64,000 nucleotides of DNA, taken from contig NZ_JAKQZG010000012.1 in the NCBI RefSeq assembly GCF_024359545.1, positions 1-64,000 of the forward strand. Direction: 5' to 3'. This stretch comes from Jiella marina. Its GTDB lineage: Bacteria > Pseudomonadota > Alphaproteobacteria > Rhizobiales > Rhizobiaceae. The notes beneath the pieces are model-generated. The model saw only the letters and a program-made list of their open reading frames with translations. It had not been told where the DNA came from and searched no databases. The translations under genes and the position numbers were made by a program. The stretch's first letter is position 1; the number at the start of each line of letters is the position of its first letter. This document shows positions 50,859-60,284 of this stretch, one piece after another.

Positions 50859-52310
50859 ATGCTCGTCCTCGACCACGACAGAGCCGGCGGCTATTGGGGT
50901 GCAGTCTATGTCTTCACCGCGGTGAAGGGGCTGCAGGTCGTCATCGACGGCCCGGTCGGCTGCGAAAACCTGCCTGTCACGTCGGTGCTGCACTACACCG
51001 ACGCCCTGCCGCCGCATGAGTTGCCGATCGTCGTCACCGGCCTGGCGGAAGAGAATCTCGGCCAGACCGGCACCGAAGGCGCGATGAAGCGTGCCCATTT
51101 GACGCTCGATCCAACCCAGCCTTCGGTCGTCGTTACCGGCTCGATCGCCGAGATGATCGGCGGCGGCGTCACGCCGGAGGGCACGAACCTCAAGCGCTTC
51201 CTGCCCCGCACGATCGACGAGGACCAGTGGCAGTGCGCCGACCGGGCGCTGAAGTGGCTGTTCACCGAATATGGCCCGAAGAAGGGCAAGGTCCCCGCTC
51301 CCAAGGAGCGCAAGGAGGGCGAGAAGCCGAAGGTCAACATCATCGGCCCCGCCTACGGCATGTTCAACATGCCCTCCGACCTTACCGAAATCCGCCGGCT
51401 GATCGAGGGCATCGGCGCCGAGGTGAATCTGGTGTTTCCGCTCGGCGCCCATCTGAAGGACGTGCCGAAGCTGACCCTGGCCGAGGCCAACGTCTGCCTT
51501 TACCGCGAATACGGTCGGCAGCTCTGCGAGGCGCTGGAGCGCCCCTATCTGCAGGCGCCCATCGGCCTTCATTCGACCACCGCCTTCCTGCGGAAGCTTG
51601 GCGAAATGCTCGGCCTTGATCCCGAGCCCTTCATCGAGCGCGAGAAGCACACCACGATCAAGCCCCTATGGGATCTGTGGCGCTCGGTGACGCAGGATTT
51701 CTTCGGCACCGCGAGCTTCGCGATCGTCGCCAACGAGACCTATGCCCGAGGCGTCCGCCATTTTCTCGAAGACGAGATGGGCCTGCCCTGTCGCTTCGCG
51801 GTCTCCCGGCTGGCCGGCAAGAAGACCTTGAACGATGAGGTCCGCCAGAACGTGAAGGACACCCCGCCCCTCGTCCTCTTCGGCTCCTACAACGAGCGCA
51901 TGTATCTAGCGGAGACGGGCGGACGCGGCACATTCATCCCAGCGTCTTTCCCCGGCGCCGCCATCCGCCGCCACACGGGGACGCCCTTCATGGGCTACTC
52001 CGGCGCGACCTATCTCGTCCAGGAAGTCTGCAATTCGCTGTTTGACGCGCTGTTCCACATCCTGCCGCTCGGCTCGGACATGGACAGGATCGCGCCGACA
52101 CCCGCCAGACGACACGACGAACTCACCTGGTCGAAGACCGCAAACGAGGCGTTGCAGGCCGCGCTCGAGCGCGAACCGGTCCTCATTCGCATTTCCGCCG
52201 CGCGCCGGCTTCGCGACGCGGCCGAAGCGGCCGCCCGCCGCGAACGCTCCGAGAGGGTCGAGATCCGCCACATCAAGGCGCTGACGCCTGCCGAGGAGGC
52301 CCTGACATGA
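50859..52310 (+). CDS. bchZ: Chlorophyllide a reductase subunit Z
   Basis: The 483-residue protein begins with [20 protein letters not shown] and has [20 protein letters not shown] with a cluster-region cysteine, [20 protein letters not shown], and a C-terminal [20 protein letters not shown]. It pairs with BchY around the substrate. It starts almost directly after the bchY stop. In related cluster layouts the puf promoter lies within its 3' part, but no repressor palindrome was recognised there. Confidence 0.95.
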   Translation: MLVLDHDRAGGYWGAVYVFTAVKGLQVVIDGPVGCENLPVTSVLHYTDALPPHELPIVVTGLAEENLGQTGTEGAMKRAHLTLDPTQPSVVVTGSIAEMIGGGVTPEGTNLKRFLPRTIDEDQWQCADRALKWLFTEYGPKKGKVPAPKERKEGEKPKVNIIGPAYGMFNMPSDLTEIRRLIEGIGAEVNLVFPLGAHLKDVPKLTLAEANVCLYREYGRQLCEALERPYLQAPIGLHSTTAFLRKLGEMLGLDPEPFIEREKHTTIKPLWDLWRSVTQDFFGTASFAIVANETYARGVRHFLEDEMGLPCRFAVSRLAGKKTLNDEVRQNVKDTPPLVLFGSYNERMYLAETGGRGTFIPASFPGAAIRRHTGTPFMGYSGATYLVQEVCNSLFDALFHILPLGSDMDRIAPTPARRHDELTWSKTANEALQAALEREPVLIRISAARRLRDAAEAAARRERSERVEIRHIKALTPAEEALT

Positions 52311-52371
52311 TGTCCGGCCTTCCATCCCTTCCGCATGACGACCCGCACAGGACAACCAGGGAGACTGCCCC

Positions 52372-52599
52372 ATGAGCCTCGTCCAACGTCACGGCCTGTC
52401 CCTCTTCCGCGCCGAGAAGCAGGAATACCGGATGGTCTACGCGCTGACCTTCCCGCTGTTCTTCGCAGTCGCGCTTGTCTCGCGGGTTCTGCCCGCTCGC
52501 CTGCGGCCCATCCCGTTCGGCAATGGCGGTTTCTTCGCCGTCTTCCGGGATGCGAGAGCCGCCGCCCATTCCGTCCTTCCCTACGCCTTCATGCGATAG
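52372..52599 (+). CDS. pufQ: PufQ
   Basis: The 75-residue protein has EYRMVYALTFPLFFAVALVSRVLP with one membrane helix (quoted in part as EYRMVYALTFPLFFAVAL), then the amphipathic C-terminus with DARAAAHSVLPYAFMR. These are PufQ signatures. PufQ promotes bacteriochlorophyll delivery and complex formation in purple bacteria. It is placed at the start of the puf operon, 61 bases after bchZ. Confidence 0.92.
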   Translation: MSLVQRHGLSLFRAEKQEYRMVYALTFPLFFAVALVSRVLPARLRPIPFGNGGFFAVFRDARAAAHSVLPYAFMR

Positions 52600-52683
52600 C
52601 GCGCGGGGGAAAGAAGCTTCGGAGGCGCCCCGCACTTTCCCGCGCGGCCGGCCCGGAGAACCTGGAAACAAGGAGAAAGGAAC

Positions 52684-52908
52684 ATGGCAGAAAACCTAAC
52701 CGGCCGGGAAGCGGGAACGCTGTCCGGTCTGACCGAGAGAGAGGCGCAGGAGTTCAACGGGCTCTTCATTACCTCCTTTCTCGTCTTCACGGGTGTGGCG
52801 ATCGTCGCACACATCCTCGTCTGGGCCTGGCGACCCTGGCTGCAGACGCCCGAGGTGAGCTCGGCGGCTCTCGATGTCGCCCAGCCCTTTCTCACGTTGA
52901 TCGGCTAA
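52684..52908 (+). CDS. pufB: Light-harvesting LH1 beta subunit
   Basis: The 74-residue protein has one membrane helix with the bacteriochlorophyll-ligating His43 in [12 protein letters not shown]. The usual EFH motif 18 residues before that His reads EFN (Asn25) here. After WRPW, 22 more residues follow ([20 protein letters not shown] and two more), longer than in most LH1 beta chains. An AAGGAGAAAGGA site precedes the ATG. It forms the ring antenna with PufA. Confidence 0.94.
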   Translation: MAENLTGREAGTLSGLTEREAQEFNGLFITSFLVFTGVAIVAHILVWAWRPWLQTPEVSSAALDVAQPFLTLIG

Positions 52909-52921
52909 GGAGGCTGACCCC

Positions 52922-53110
52922 ATGTGGAGAGTTTGGCTTCTCTTCGATCCGCGCCGGGCCCTGATCGGGCTTTTCACCTTTCTCTTGGTGCTGGCGCTCC
53001 TGATCCACTTCATCCTGTTGTCGACCGCGCGCTTCAACTGGCTGGCCAATCCCAATCCGCCGGACGGGACCCAGGTCAGCCAGATCGAACTGCCGATCCA
53101 CTTCGCCTGA
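52922..53110 (+). CDS. pufA: Light-harvesting LH1 alpha subunit
   Basis: The 62-residue protein starts with [18 protein letters not shown], has the bacteriochlorophyll-ligating His29 in [10 protein letters not shown] and Trp40 at +11 (ARFNW), as in typical red-absorbing LH1. A short C-terminal tail rich in Pro and Asn follows. It is separated from pufB by 13 bases and from pufL by a strong hairpin. Confidence 0.95.
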   Translation: MWRVWLLFDPRRALIGLFTFLLVLALLIHFILLSTARFNWLANPNPPDGTQVSQIELPIHFA

Positions 53111-53128
53111 AGCGATCCAATCAAGAAT

Positions 53129-53153
53129 CGGGACGGCGACCGTCGCCGTCCCG
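53129..53153 (+). promoter_or_regulatory. pufA-pufL intercistronic hairpin
   Basis: GGGACGGCGA (53130-53139) pairs perfectly with TCGCCGTCCC (53143-53152), plus an outer C-G pair, around a three-base loop. In Rhodobacter a hairpin at this position protects the pufBA segment from 3' decay, raising LH1 over reaction-centre mRNA. No T tract follows, so it is not a strong terminator. Confidence 0.8.
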
Positions 53154-53187
53154 GAATCGGCCTTCACCCAGAGGGGAGTGACTTGAC

Positions 53188-54030
53188 ATGGCGATGCTCT
53201 CATTCGAGCGGAAATATCGTGTGCGAGGAGGCACGCTCATCGGCGGCGATCTCTTCGATTTCTGGGTGGGCCCGTTTTATGTCGGCTTTTTCGGCGTCAC
53301 GGCGGTGTTCTGCGCCCTGCTCGGCTCGCTCCTGATCTTCTACGACGTCAGCCAGAGCAATGCCGGCATGAACGTCTTTGCCTGGTCGGTGAATCCGCCA
53401 TCGATCGAATACGGTCTCGGGCTCGCCCCGCTCGATCAGGGCGGCACCTGGCAGCTCGTCACCATCCTCGCCTGCGGCGCCTTCTTCTCTTGGGTCCTGC
53501 GCGAGATCGAGATCTGCCGAAAGCTCGGCATCGGCTGGCACGTGCCGATCGCCTATTCCTTCGCTGTCCTCGCCTATGTCTCGTTGGTGGTCATTCGCCC
53601 GCTGCTCCTGGGCGCCTGGGGCCACGGATTCCCTTACGGGATCATGTCGCATCTCGATTGGGTGTCGAACGTCGGCTACCAGTTCCTGCACTTCCACTAC
53701 AATCCCGCGCACATGCTGGCGGTGACCTTCTTCTTCACCACCACGATGTTCCTCGGCCTCCATGCCGGCGTCATTCTGGGCGCGGTCAATCCGGGCAAGG
53801 GCGAGACGGTCAAGTATGGCGAGCACGAGAACGCCTATTTCCGCGACTTCATCTGCTACTCGATCGGCCCTTACGGCATTCACCGTCTCGGTCTGTTCTT
53901 CGCGCTGAACGCCGGCTTCTGGAGCGCGGTCTGCATCATCATTTCCGGTCCCTTCTGGGACAAGGGCTGGCCGTATTTCTTCGACTTCTACCTGAAGACG
54001 CCTGCCGCCATCGGCAACGTTGCTTACTAA
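53188..54030 (+). CDS. pufL: Reaction centre L subunit
   Basis: The 280-residue protein begins with [20 protein letters not shown] and [13 protein letters not shown], has five membrane helices, and carries the His-bearing blocks [20 protein letters not shown] and [16 protein letters not shown] that bind the special pair and the iron. A GAGGGGAG site precedes the ATG. With PufM it holds the bacteriochlorophylls, bacteriopheophytins and quinones. Confidence 0.97.
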   Translation: MAMLSFERKYRVRGGTLIGGDLFDFWVGPFYVGFFGVTAVFCALLGSLLIFYDVSQSNAGMNVFAWSVNPPSIEYGLGLAPLDQGGTWQLVTILACGAFFSWVLREIEICRKLGIGWHVPIAYSFAVLAYVSLVVIRPLLLGAWGHGFPYGIMSHLDWVSNVGYQFLHFHYNPAHMLAVTFFFTTTMFLGLHAGVILGAVNPGKGETVKYGEHENAYFRDFICYSIGPYGIHRLGLFFALNAGFWSAVCIIISGPFWDKGWPYFFDFYLKTPAAIGNVAY

Positions 54031-54042
54031 GGAGGCGGCACG

Positions 54043-55026
54043 ATGGGTACCTATTCCTCGATCTACAACCGCATTCAGATCCGCGGACCGTTCGATCCCG
54101 GCGTCCCGCTGAGAAACTCCAGCGACACGCGGATCCAGACCAAGACCTTCTCCTACTGGCTGGGAAAGATCGGCGATCCGCAGGTCGGACCGCTCTATCT
54201 CGGCTGGTCGGGGGCGGCGTCCCTCGCCTTCGGCTTCATCGCCATCGAGATCATCGGTCTCAACATGTGGGCCTCGGTCAACTGGGACCCCTACGCCTTC
54301 ATCCGCAACCTCGCCTTCCTGTCCCTCGATCCGCCGCCGGCGGAGTACGGGCTCAACCCGCTGGTCCCGCTCGGCGATGGCGGCTGGTGGATCCTCGCCG
54401 GCTTCTTCCTGACCACCTCGATCATCCTGTGGTGGGTCAGAAGCTATACCCGGGCTCGGGCCCTGGGCATGGGCACCCATACGTCCTGGGCCTTCGCCTC
54501 GGCGATCTTCCTCTACCTCTCGCTCGGCCTGTTCCGGCCGATCCTGATGGGCTCGTGGTCGGAGGCCGTGCCCTTCGGCATCATCACCCATCTGAACTGG
54601 ACCGCCTCGGTCTCGGTGCTTTACGGCAACTGGTACTACAACCCCTTCCACATGCTCTCGATCGTCTTCCTCTATGGCTCCACCATGCTGTTCGCGATGC
54701 ATGGCGCGACGATCCTGGCCGTGTCCCGCTTCGGCGGCGAGCGCGAGGCCGAAGAGATCGTCGATCGCGGCACGGCCGCCGAACGCGGCGCGCTGTTCTG
54801 GCGCTGGACGATGGGCTTCAACGCCACCTTCGAGTCGATCCACCGCTGGGCCTGGTGGTTCGCCGTACTGACGACCTTCACCGGCGCGATCGGCGTCCTC
54901 CTCACGGGAACGGTGGTCGACAACTGGTACCTGTGGGGCGTCAAGCATGGCATCGCGCCCGAATACCCCTCGGTCTATCCGGCCTATCCGATCCCTGACG
55001 AAGCAGTGCGGAGTATGGTCCAATGA
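54043..55026 (+). CDS. pufM: Reaction centre M subunit
   Basis: The 327-residue protein has [16 protein letters not shown] near the start, five helices, [20 protein letters not shown] and [19 protein letters not shown], then [20 protein letters not shown] with the iron-ligating His. It overlaps pufC by 4 bases, so there is no room for pufX. Expression follows pufL in the operon. Confidence 0.97.
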   Translation: MGTYSSIYNRIQIRGPFDPGVPLRNSSDTRIQTKTFSYWLGKIGDPQVGPLYLGWSGAASLAFGFIAIEIIGLNMWASVNWDPYAFIRNLAFLSLDPPPAEYGLNPLVPLGDGGWWILAGFFLTTSIILWWVRSYTRARALGMGTHTSWAFASAIFLYLSLGLFRPILMGSWSEAVPFGIITHLNWTASVSVLYGNWYYNPFHMLSIVFLYGSTMLFAMHGATILAVSRFGGEREAEEIVDRGTAAERGALFWRWTMGFNATFESIHRWAWWFAVLTTFTGAIGVLLTGTVVDNWYLWGVKHGIAPEYPSVYPAYPIPDEAVRSMVQ

Positions 55027-56606
55027 GCGCCCGTTACACACGCAACAGCCCCATCATCGTGGGCGTCCTCGCGGCCGCGCTCGTTCTCATCGGCCTTGCC
55101 GTGCCACCCTGGGTCTTTCCCCCGATCAAATCGGTGGAGACCGGGCCCGCAGCGATTGAAATGGTCCAGTTCATCGACGCCGATCGCGAACTGCCGTACG
55201 ACTTCCGCCCGGAACCTCTGGAGCCGGCCGATAACACCGACAGCCCTTTGGCCAGCGAGGTCTACCAGAACGTCCAGGTACTGGGAGAATTGACGGACGC
55301 GGAATTTACCCGCCTCATGCTCGCCATCACCGAATGGGTGTCTCCCGAGCAGGGTTGCGAATACTGCCATGATCTGACGTCGGAAGAGGGCTTTGCCAGC
55401 GACGACGTCTATACCAAAGTGGTGGCGCGCAACATGCTGCAGATGGTCCGCCACATCAACACGAACTGGCCCGAGCACGTCGCCCCGTCAGGCGTCACCT
55501 GCTACACCTGCCACCGCGGCCAGAATGTCCCGCCCTGGAGTTGGTACGACCAGAACCGGCCCGGCGGCGACCAGTTCATGGGCAAGCCCCGGCCCTGGCA
55601 TCTCGAGGCCAAGACCATCCGCCAGTTCTTCCCGACGGTTCCTTACGCGGAATATCTGATGGAAGAACATGCGAGCGCTCAGATCCAGTCGGCGGATCCG
55701 CTCGTCTCTCGCACCGGCGGGGCCGAGGTCGCGTTGGAGCAGCAGGCCGAGGATCTCTATCTCTTCATGATGCAGATGGCGAACTCGATGAACGTCAACT
55801 GCACCTACTGTCACAATTCCCGCGCCTTCCGCGACTGGTCGCAGTCCACCCCCTATCGCTGGATCGCCTATTGGGGCATCCGGATGACGCGGGACATCAA
55901 TTCCAACTACATCCAGCCCTTGGCGTCGGTGTTCCCCGACAACAGGCTCGGGCCCCTCGGCGATCCGGCCAAGGCCCATTGCGGCACCTGCCACCTCGGC
56001 AACAACAAACCGCTCGGCGGCTATGAACTGCTGGATCATTATCTCGTCGGTCTGACCGAAAACGGCGAAGCGCCGGATCCGGCACCGAAACAGGCGATCA
56101 TCCTCGGCGAGGCGCAACCGACGGCGGTCACCGGCGAAAACCAGACCGCCGAAGAGCCGGCACCGGCACCGGTCTCCGAGGAGGCGATCGAGCAGTCCGT
56201 CGCTCCGGGCGAAGGCGGGAGCGGCCAGGGCGACGGGGTAGACTACAACTCGCAGGAACAGCCGGCAGATACCGGGGGCAACACCGATCTCGGTGGAACC
56301 GTCGAACCGATCCCCCAGGACGAAAGCGTCAATCCGCCGTCCTCCGAACCGACCGGGACGGAGGCACCGCAGGGCGCAGCGCCGAGCCAGGTCGACCCGG
56401 ATTCGCCGGATGCGACGATGGAAGGCGAAGGCACGGCGGATGCTCCTTCGACCGGCCAGCCGCCGAGCAACCCGCTGCCCGAGGACAGCGCACCTGCGAG
56501 GACCGAGCCTGAGCCTGCCAGTGGCGAGGGCGAGACCTCCGACAGTGCAGGTCAAGCCGCCACGACCCGCGGCCCTGCACAGGGAACCACGACCCGGTTC
56601 GACTGA
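55023..56606 (+). CDS. pufC: Reaction centre tetraheme cytochrome with long C-terminal extension
   Basis: Four heme sites are visible: CEYCH (about residue 111), CYTCH (about 160), CTYCH (about 260) and CGTCH (about 320), matching the PufC plan that reduces the oxidised special pair. The N-terminal helix (about 10-30) has no lipobox Cys, so it should act as an uncleaved anchor. From about residue 345 to 527 follows a Pro/Glu/Gly/Thr-rich, acidic, disordered-looking tail. Family members usually end near 340-370 residues. It probably extends into the periplasm. Confidence 0.94.
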   Translation: MSARYTRNSPIIVGVLAAALVLIGLAVPPWVFPPIKSVETGPAAIEMVQFIDADRELPYDFRPEPLEPADNTDSPLASEVYQNVQVLGELTDAEFTRLMLAITEWVSPEQGCEYCHDLTSEEGFASDDVYTKVVARNMLQMVRHINTNWPEHVAPSGVTCYTCHRGQNVPPWSWYDQNRPGGDQFMGKPRPWHLEAKTIRQFFPTVPYAEYLMEEHASAQIQSADPLVSRTGGAEVALEQQAEDLYLFMMQMANSMNVNCTYCHNSRAFRDWSQSTPYRWIAYWGIRMTRDINSNYIQPLASVFPDNRLGPLGDPAKAHCGTCHLGNNKPLGGYELLDHYLVGLTENGEAPDPAPKQAIILGEAQPTAVTGENQTAEEPAPAPVSEEAIEQSVAPGEGGSGQGDGVDYNSQEQPADTGGNTDLGGTVEPIPQDESVNPPSSEPTGTEAPQGAAPSQVDPDSPDATMEGEGTADAPSTGQPPSNPLPEDSAPARTEPEPASGEGETSDSAGQAATTRGPAQGTTTRFD

Positions 56607-56638
56607 CGGCCTCGGAAAACCATACGATCCTCTGGAAT

Positions 56639-56664
56639 GGCCGGGCCGCCATAGCGGTCCGGCC
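56639..56664 (+). terminator. Terminator after pufC
   Basis: GGCCGGGCCGC (56639-56649) pairs with GCGGTCCGGCC (56654-56664), with one G-U pair, around a CATA loop, followed by TTCCTTGT. It lies 33 bases after the pufC stop and likely ends the puf operon transcript. Confidence 0.7.
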
Positions 56665-56830
56665 TTCCTTGTAACGGCAGGTCTTGGATCGCAGGAAAAG
56701 GCGACCGGTCCCTGTGTCCGCCGTAACGGGCTCCGTTCCGGGTCATGGTCGGAAGAACTTGGGCCCCTATGATTCCGACTCGTTCCCGCGGTCGCTCGGC
56801 CACGAGGTCGGGCTTTCGAGCAGGCTTCCC

Positions 56831-58204
56831 ATGAATCTGCGCCGACACCTGAAATCGCTGAAGACCGCCGTCGGCGTCGAAGAGAGCCCCGCGCAGATCT
56901 CCAAGGAGCGATCAAGTCCCGCCAAGCTCCTTCTGCTCGGCTATCTTTCCTATGTCGTCGCAGGCTGGATAGTCCTCAGCCTGCCCATCTCGCAGGCCCA
57001 ACCGCTCGGTTCGCTCGACACGCTGTTCACGGCGGTCTCGGCGGTCTCGACAACAGGCCTGACCTCGATCGACACCGGCGCCAGCTACACGCTGATCGGC
57101 CAGGTCGCGATTCTTCTGATGTTCCAACTCGGCGGCATCGGCTACATGACCGTCAGTTCCTTCGCCTTTCTCTCGGTCAGCGATCGGCTCAATCAGACCC
57201 AGGAACAGACCGCGCGAACAGCCTACTCCCTGCCGAACTGGCTTTCATCGAAGCTGTTCATCCGATCCGTGGTGCTGTTCACGCTCGGCTGCGAAGCCGC
57301 CGGGGCGCTGGCGCTCTTTCTGCTGCTGCGCGATGCGGGTGATCCCGCGCCGATCTGGAGCGCCATCTTCCATGCGGTCTCGGCGTTTTGCACTGCCGGC
57401 TTCAGCCTCAACGCGGAAAGTTTCGTCCCCTATGCCGACGACGTCGGCATCAATCTGGTGCTGTCCATCCTCAGCATACTGGGCGCCATGGGCTTCATCG
57501 TTGTCGCCGATGTCATGCGACGGATCGGCGGCAATGCGCGGCATTTCGGCTTCACCACCAAGATCATCGTCCGCACGACGCTCCTGCTACTGCTGATCGG
57601 AACAGTCCTGATCTTTCTGGCGGAGCCCATGCTCGACACGGTTGCCCCTGCGGACCGTCTGCTCATCGCCTTCTTCCAGGCGATGACCGCTTCGACAACT
57701 GTCGGCTTCAACACGATCGACATCTCGGGCATCGGCAATGCGACCGCCATGGTGCTGATGGTCCTGATGCTCATCGGCGCCTCACCCGCCGGAACGGGCG
57801 GTGGCATCAAGACCACGTCCTTTGCCGCGATGCTGGCTCTCGCCCATTCGACCCTGAAGGGCCGTGATGCGGTCATGTTCTTCGGCCGAAAGATGCTCCC
57901 GGCCCAGGTTCAGGCCGCGGCCACGACCTTCATCTCCTATATCGGCATGCTCTGCGTCGCGCTGTTCTTCCTGTCCCTCACGGAACACGGCGTGCGCTTC
58001 GAGATTGTCGCCTTCGAAGCGGTGTCGGCGATCGGCACGGTCGGGCTTTCCATGGGCCTGACGGACGAGCTCTCCGTCCTCGGCAAGCTGATCATCATCC
58101 TGCTGATGTTCGCAGGCCGCCTGGGCATCCTGACCTTCGGTCTGGCCTTGACCGTTCCCGATGACGGCGAGGAGACGAAGGGCGACAACGAACTCGCGCT
58201 GTGA
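56831..58204 (+). CDS. TrkH/KtrB-type potassium transporter
   Basis: The protein (457 residues from the ATG at 56831) has about eight to ten membrane helices and the four selectivity-filter loops of the Trk/Ktr superfamily: VSTTGLTS, FCTAGFSL, STTVGFNT and IGTVGLSM. A GASPAGTGGGIKTTSFAAML block between the third and fourth repeats is typical of KtrB. It takes up K+ (or Na+/K+) at the inner membrane with a TrkA/KtrA partner encoded elsewhere. The frame upstream of 56831 is not protein-like. Confidence 0.9.
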   Translation: MNLRRHLKSLKTAVGVEESPAQISKERSSPAKLLLLGYLSYVVAGWIVLSLPISQAQPLGSLDTLFTAVSAVSTTGLTSIDTGASYTLIGQVAILLMFQLGGIGYMTVSSFAFLSVSDRLNQTQEQTARTAYSLPNWLSSKLFIRSVVLFTLGCEAAGALALFLLLRDAGDPAPIWSAIFHAVSAFCTAGFSLNAESFVPYADDVGINLVLSILSILGAMGFIVVADVMRRIGGNARHFGFTTKIIVRTTLLLLLIGTVLIFLAEPMLDTVAPADRLLIAFFQAMTASTTVGFNTIDISGIGNATAMVLMVLMLIGASPAGTGGGIKTTSFAAMLALAHSTLKGRDAVMFFGRKMLPAQVQAAATTFISYIGMLCVALFFLSLTEHGVRFEIVAFEAVSAIGTVGLSMGLTDELSVLGKLIIILLMFAGRLGILTFGLALTVPDDGEETKGDNELAL

Positions 58205-58222
58205 CCATCTCGCCGCCCGGCG

Positions 58223-59881
58223 TCACTCGATCGGCACCACCACGAAGCGGACATCGCCATTCGGCGCCTGAAGCAGCAGGAGGGCGTTCCGCCGACCCTC
58301 CTCTTTCAGCTTGGCGATCTTCTCCTCAACCTCCGCTGCGCTCGAAACGGTTTCCTGCGCGACTTCGGTGATCAGCATGCCGGCTTCGACGCCCTTTTCG
58401 GCCGCGCCGGAATTCGCTGCCACGTCGGTCACCACGACGCCGGTCGCGTCAGCGGCCAGCTTGAACTCGGCCCGCAGTTCCTCATCGAGATCGGCGAGCG
58501 TCATGCCAAGCGTCTGGATTCCGCCCTCGGCGTCCGTGTCTTCGGCGGTCGCGCTCTCGTCGCCGCCATCGGCCTCGGCCAGCAGCTTCTCGCCATCTTC
58601 GAGACGACCCAGCGTGACCTCCACCTCGCGCTCGCGCGCCGGTTCGCTGCGCGATTCCTTGCGCAGGATCTTGATCGTCACGGTCTTGCCGACCGGTGTC
58701 TCCGCCACCATACGAGGCAGGTCGTTGGAGCCTTCGACCGGACGCCCGTCGAAGGCCACGATCACGTCGCCGACCTTCAGGCTGCCATTGTCCGAAGGGC
58801 CCCCGTCGACCACGCCCATCACCACGGCACCCTGGGCATCCTCGATGCCGAGGCCTCGGGCGATATTGTCGTTCAGGGCCTGTAGACGAATGCCCAGCCA
58901 GCCCCGACGGGTCTCGCCGAATTCGCGCAGCTGGTTGACGACATTGACCGCGAGCTTGGACGGGATCGAAAAGCCGATGCCAATCGAGCCCCCGGTCGGC
59001 GAGATGATCGCCGTATTGATGCCGATGACGTCGCCATTCATGTCGAACAGCGGGCCGCCCGAATTGCCTCGATTGATCGCCGCGTCCGTCTGGATGAAAT
59101 TGTCGTAGGGCCCAGCATTGATGTTGCGGCCCCGCGCCGAGACGATCCCGACCGAGACGGAACCGCCCAGACCGAAGGGATTGCCGATCGCCATCACCCA
59201 GTCGCCGATGCGAAGACTTTCCGAATCGCCGAACTTCACGAAGGGCAGCGGCTCCTCGGACTCGACCTTCAGCACGGCGATGTCGGTCTTCGGGTCCGTG
59301 CCCAGCAATTCGGCGTCGAGCTGGTCGCCATTGGCGAAATTCACCGTAATCGTGTCGGCGTCGCCGATGACGTGGTTGTTGGTGATGACGATGCCGGACG
59401 GATCGATGACGAAGCCGGAGCCTAGGGACTGGGCGCGACGCTCGCCCGGCCCCCGCCTGTCGCGCAGGAGGTCGTCGAAGAAGTCCTGGAGCGGGGAACC
59501 TTCCGGCGCTTCGAGAGGCGGAATGCCGCGACCCGGACGCTCCACGCCCTGGGCTGTCGAGACGTTGACCACCGCATCGAGAAGCGATTCGGCAAGATCG
59601 GCGACCGAGACCGGTCCATGTTTTGCCGAGGGCGATGTCTGGATCGTCGTTGGCGCCGTCGCGGCTGAATCGGGCAACGGTTCGGGATCCTGAGGCTCCT
59701 GCGCCTCGCCGGTCTCCCCATCCGTCGGCGGGACCGGCAGGACGGGCACATCCTCGGCCGTCCCCGCCTCCGGGGCGGGCGTGTCCGGTTCAACCGTCTG
59801 AGCGTTGGCAAGAGAAGCCATGGAAAGGAGCAGGCTGGCCGTCAAGACGGAGATCGACGCTCGCGCGCGCTGGGCAATCAT
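58223..59881 (-). CDS. DegP/HtrA-type periplasmic serine protease
   Basis: A signal peptide (about 1-27, ending LANA) is followed by an acidic Pro-rich linker (about 28-85). The trypsin-like domain has the triad His in ITNNHVIG, Asp in PKTDIAVL and Ser in GNSGGPLF. Two PDZ domains follow (about 315-410 and 455-545). Do-like proteases degrade misfolded envelope proteins. The linker is longer than usual. An AAGGA site precedes the ATG. It converges with the potassium transporter gene. Confidence 0.92.
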   Translation of the reverse strand: MIAQRARASISVLTASLLLSMASLANAQTVEPDTPAPEAGTAEDVPVLPVPPTDGETGEAQEPQDPEPLPDSAATAPTTIQTSPSAKHGPVSVADLAESLLDAVVNVSTAQGVERPGRGIPPLEAPEGSPLQDFFDDLLRDRRGPGERRAQSLGSGFVIDPSGIVITNNHVIGDADTITVNFANGDQLDAELLGTDPKTDIAVLKVESEEPLPFVKFGDSESLRIGDWVMAIGNPFGLGGSVSVGIVSARGRNINAGPYDNFIQTDAAINRGNSGGPLFDMNGDVIGINTAIISPTGGSIGIGFSIPSKLAVNVVNQLREFGETRRGWLGIRLQALNDNIARGLGIEDAQGAVVMGVVDGGPSDNGSLKVGDVIVAFDGRPVEGSNDLPRMVAETPVGKTVTIKILRKESRSEPAREREVEVTLGRLEDGEKLLAEADGGDESATAEDTDAEGGIQTLGMTLADLDEELRAEFKLAADATGVVVTDVAANSGAAEKGVEAGMLITEVAQETVSSAAEVEEKIAKLKEEGRRNALLLLQAPNGDVRFVVVPIE

Positions 59882-60098
59882 CGCGAATCCTTAATCGTCA
59901 TGCCGCTTGAACGACCTCGCGTCGCACTTGCGGCCGGTAACCATCACGGGAGCGGAGAATTGAGACTGAATCAAGGGGCTTTGCCGCCGCTTGAGAAATG
60001 GTGATCGCTTCCGAGCGTGCGAACAGGCTCATCTGCGGCAGGAACGCCCGCCCTTTCGCGAAAGACCTGCGCTTCTTCGCCGCGCATCCGACTTTCGC

Positions 60099-60284
60099 TC
60101 ACCCTCGAACGATCCACACGACGCCGACCCCGAGACACACCGCGACCAGGCCTCCGATTCGCAGGCGGTCGGGAGAGGCTTGCGAGGCCGCTTCGGCCAT
60201 CCTGCGGGCCAGCCCGGGAAACAGGCAATAGACGATGCCCTCGATCACGAGAAGGAGACCGAGGGCATCGAAGAAGTCGCGCAT
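60099..60284 (-). CDS. DUF2065 small membrane protein
   Basis: The 61-residue protein has two membrane helices (MRDFFDALGLLLVIEGIVYC and a second ending GLVAVCLGVGVVWIVRG), the pattern of DUF2065. It starts one base after the hflC stop. In alphaproteobacteria and gammaproteobacteria this gene accompanies hflKC. The function is unknown. Confidence 0.88.
   Translation of the reverse strand: MRDFFDALGLLLVIEGIVYCLFPGLARRMAEAASQASPDRLRIGGLVAVCLGVGVVWIVRG

Noticed and set aside
55018-55030. pufX after pufM
   Set aside because: pufM and pufC overlap by four bases, leaving no space; the puf operon here is of the pufC type.
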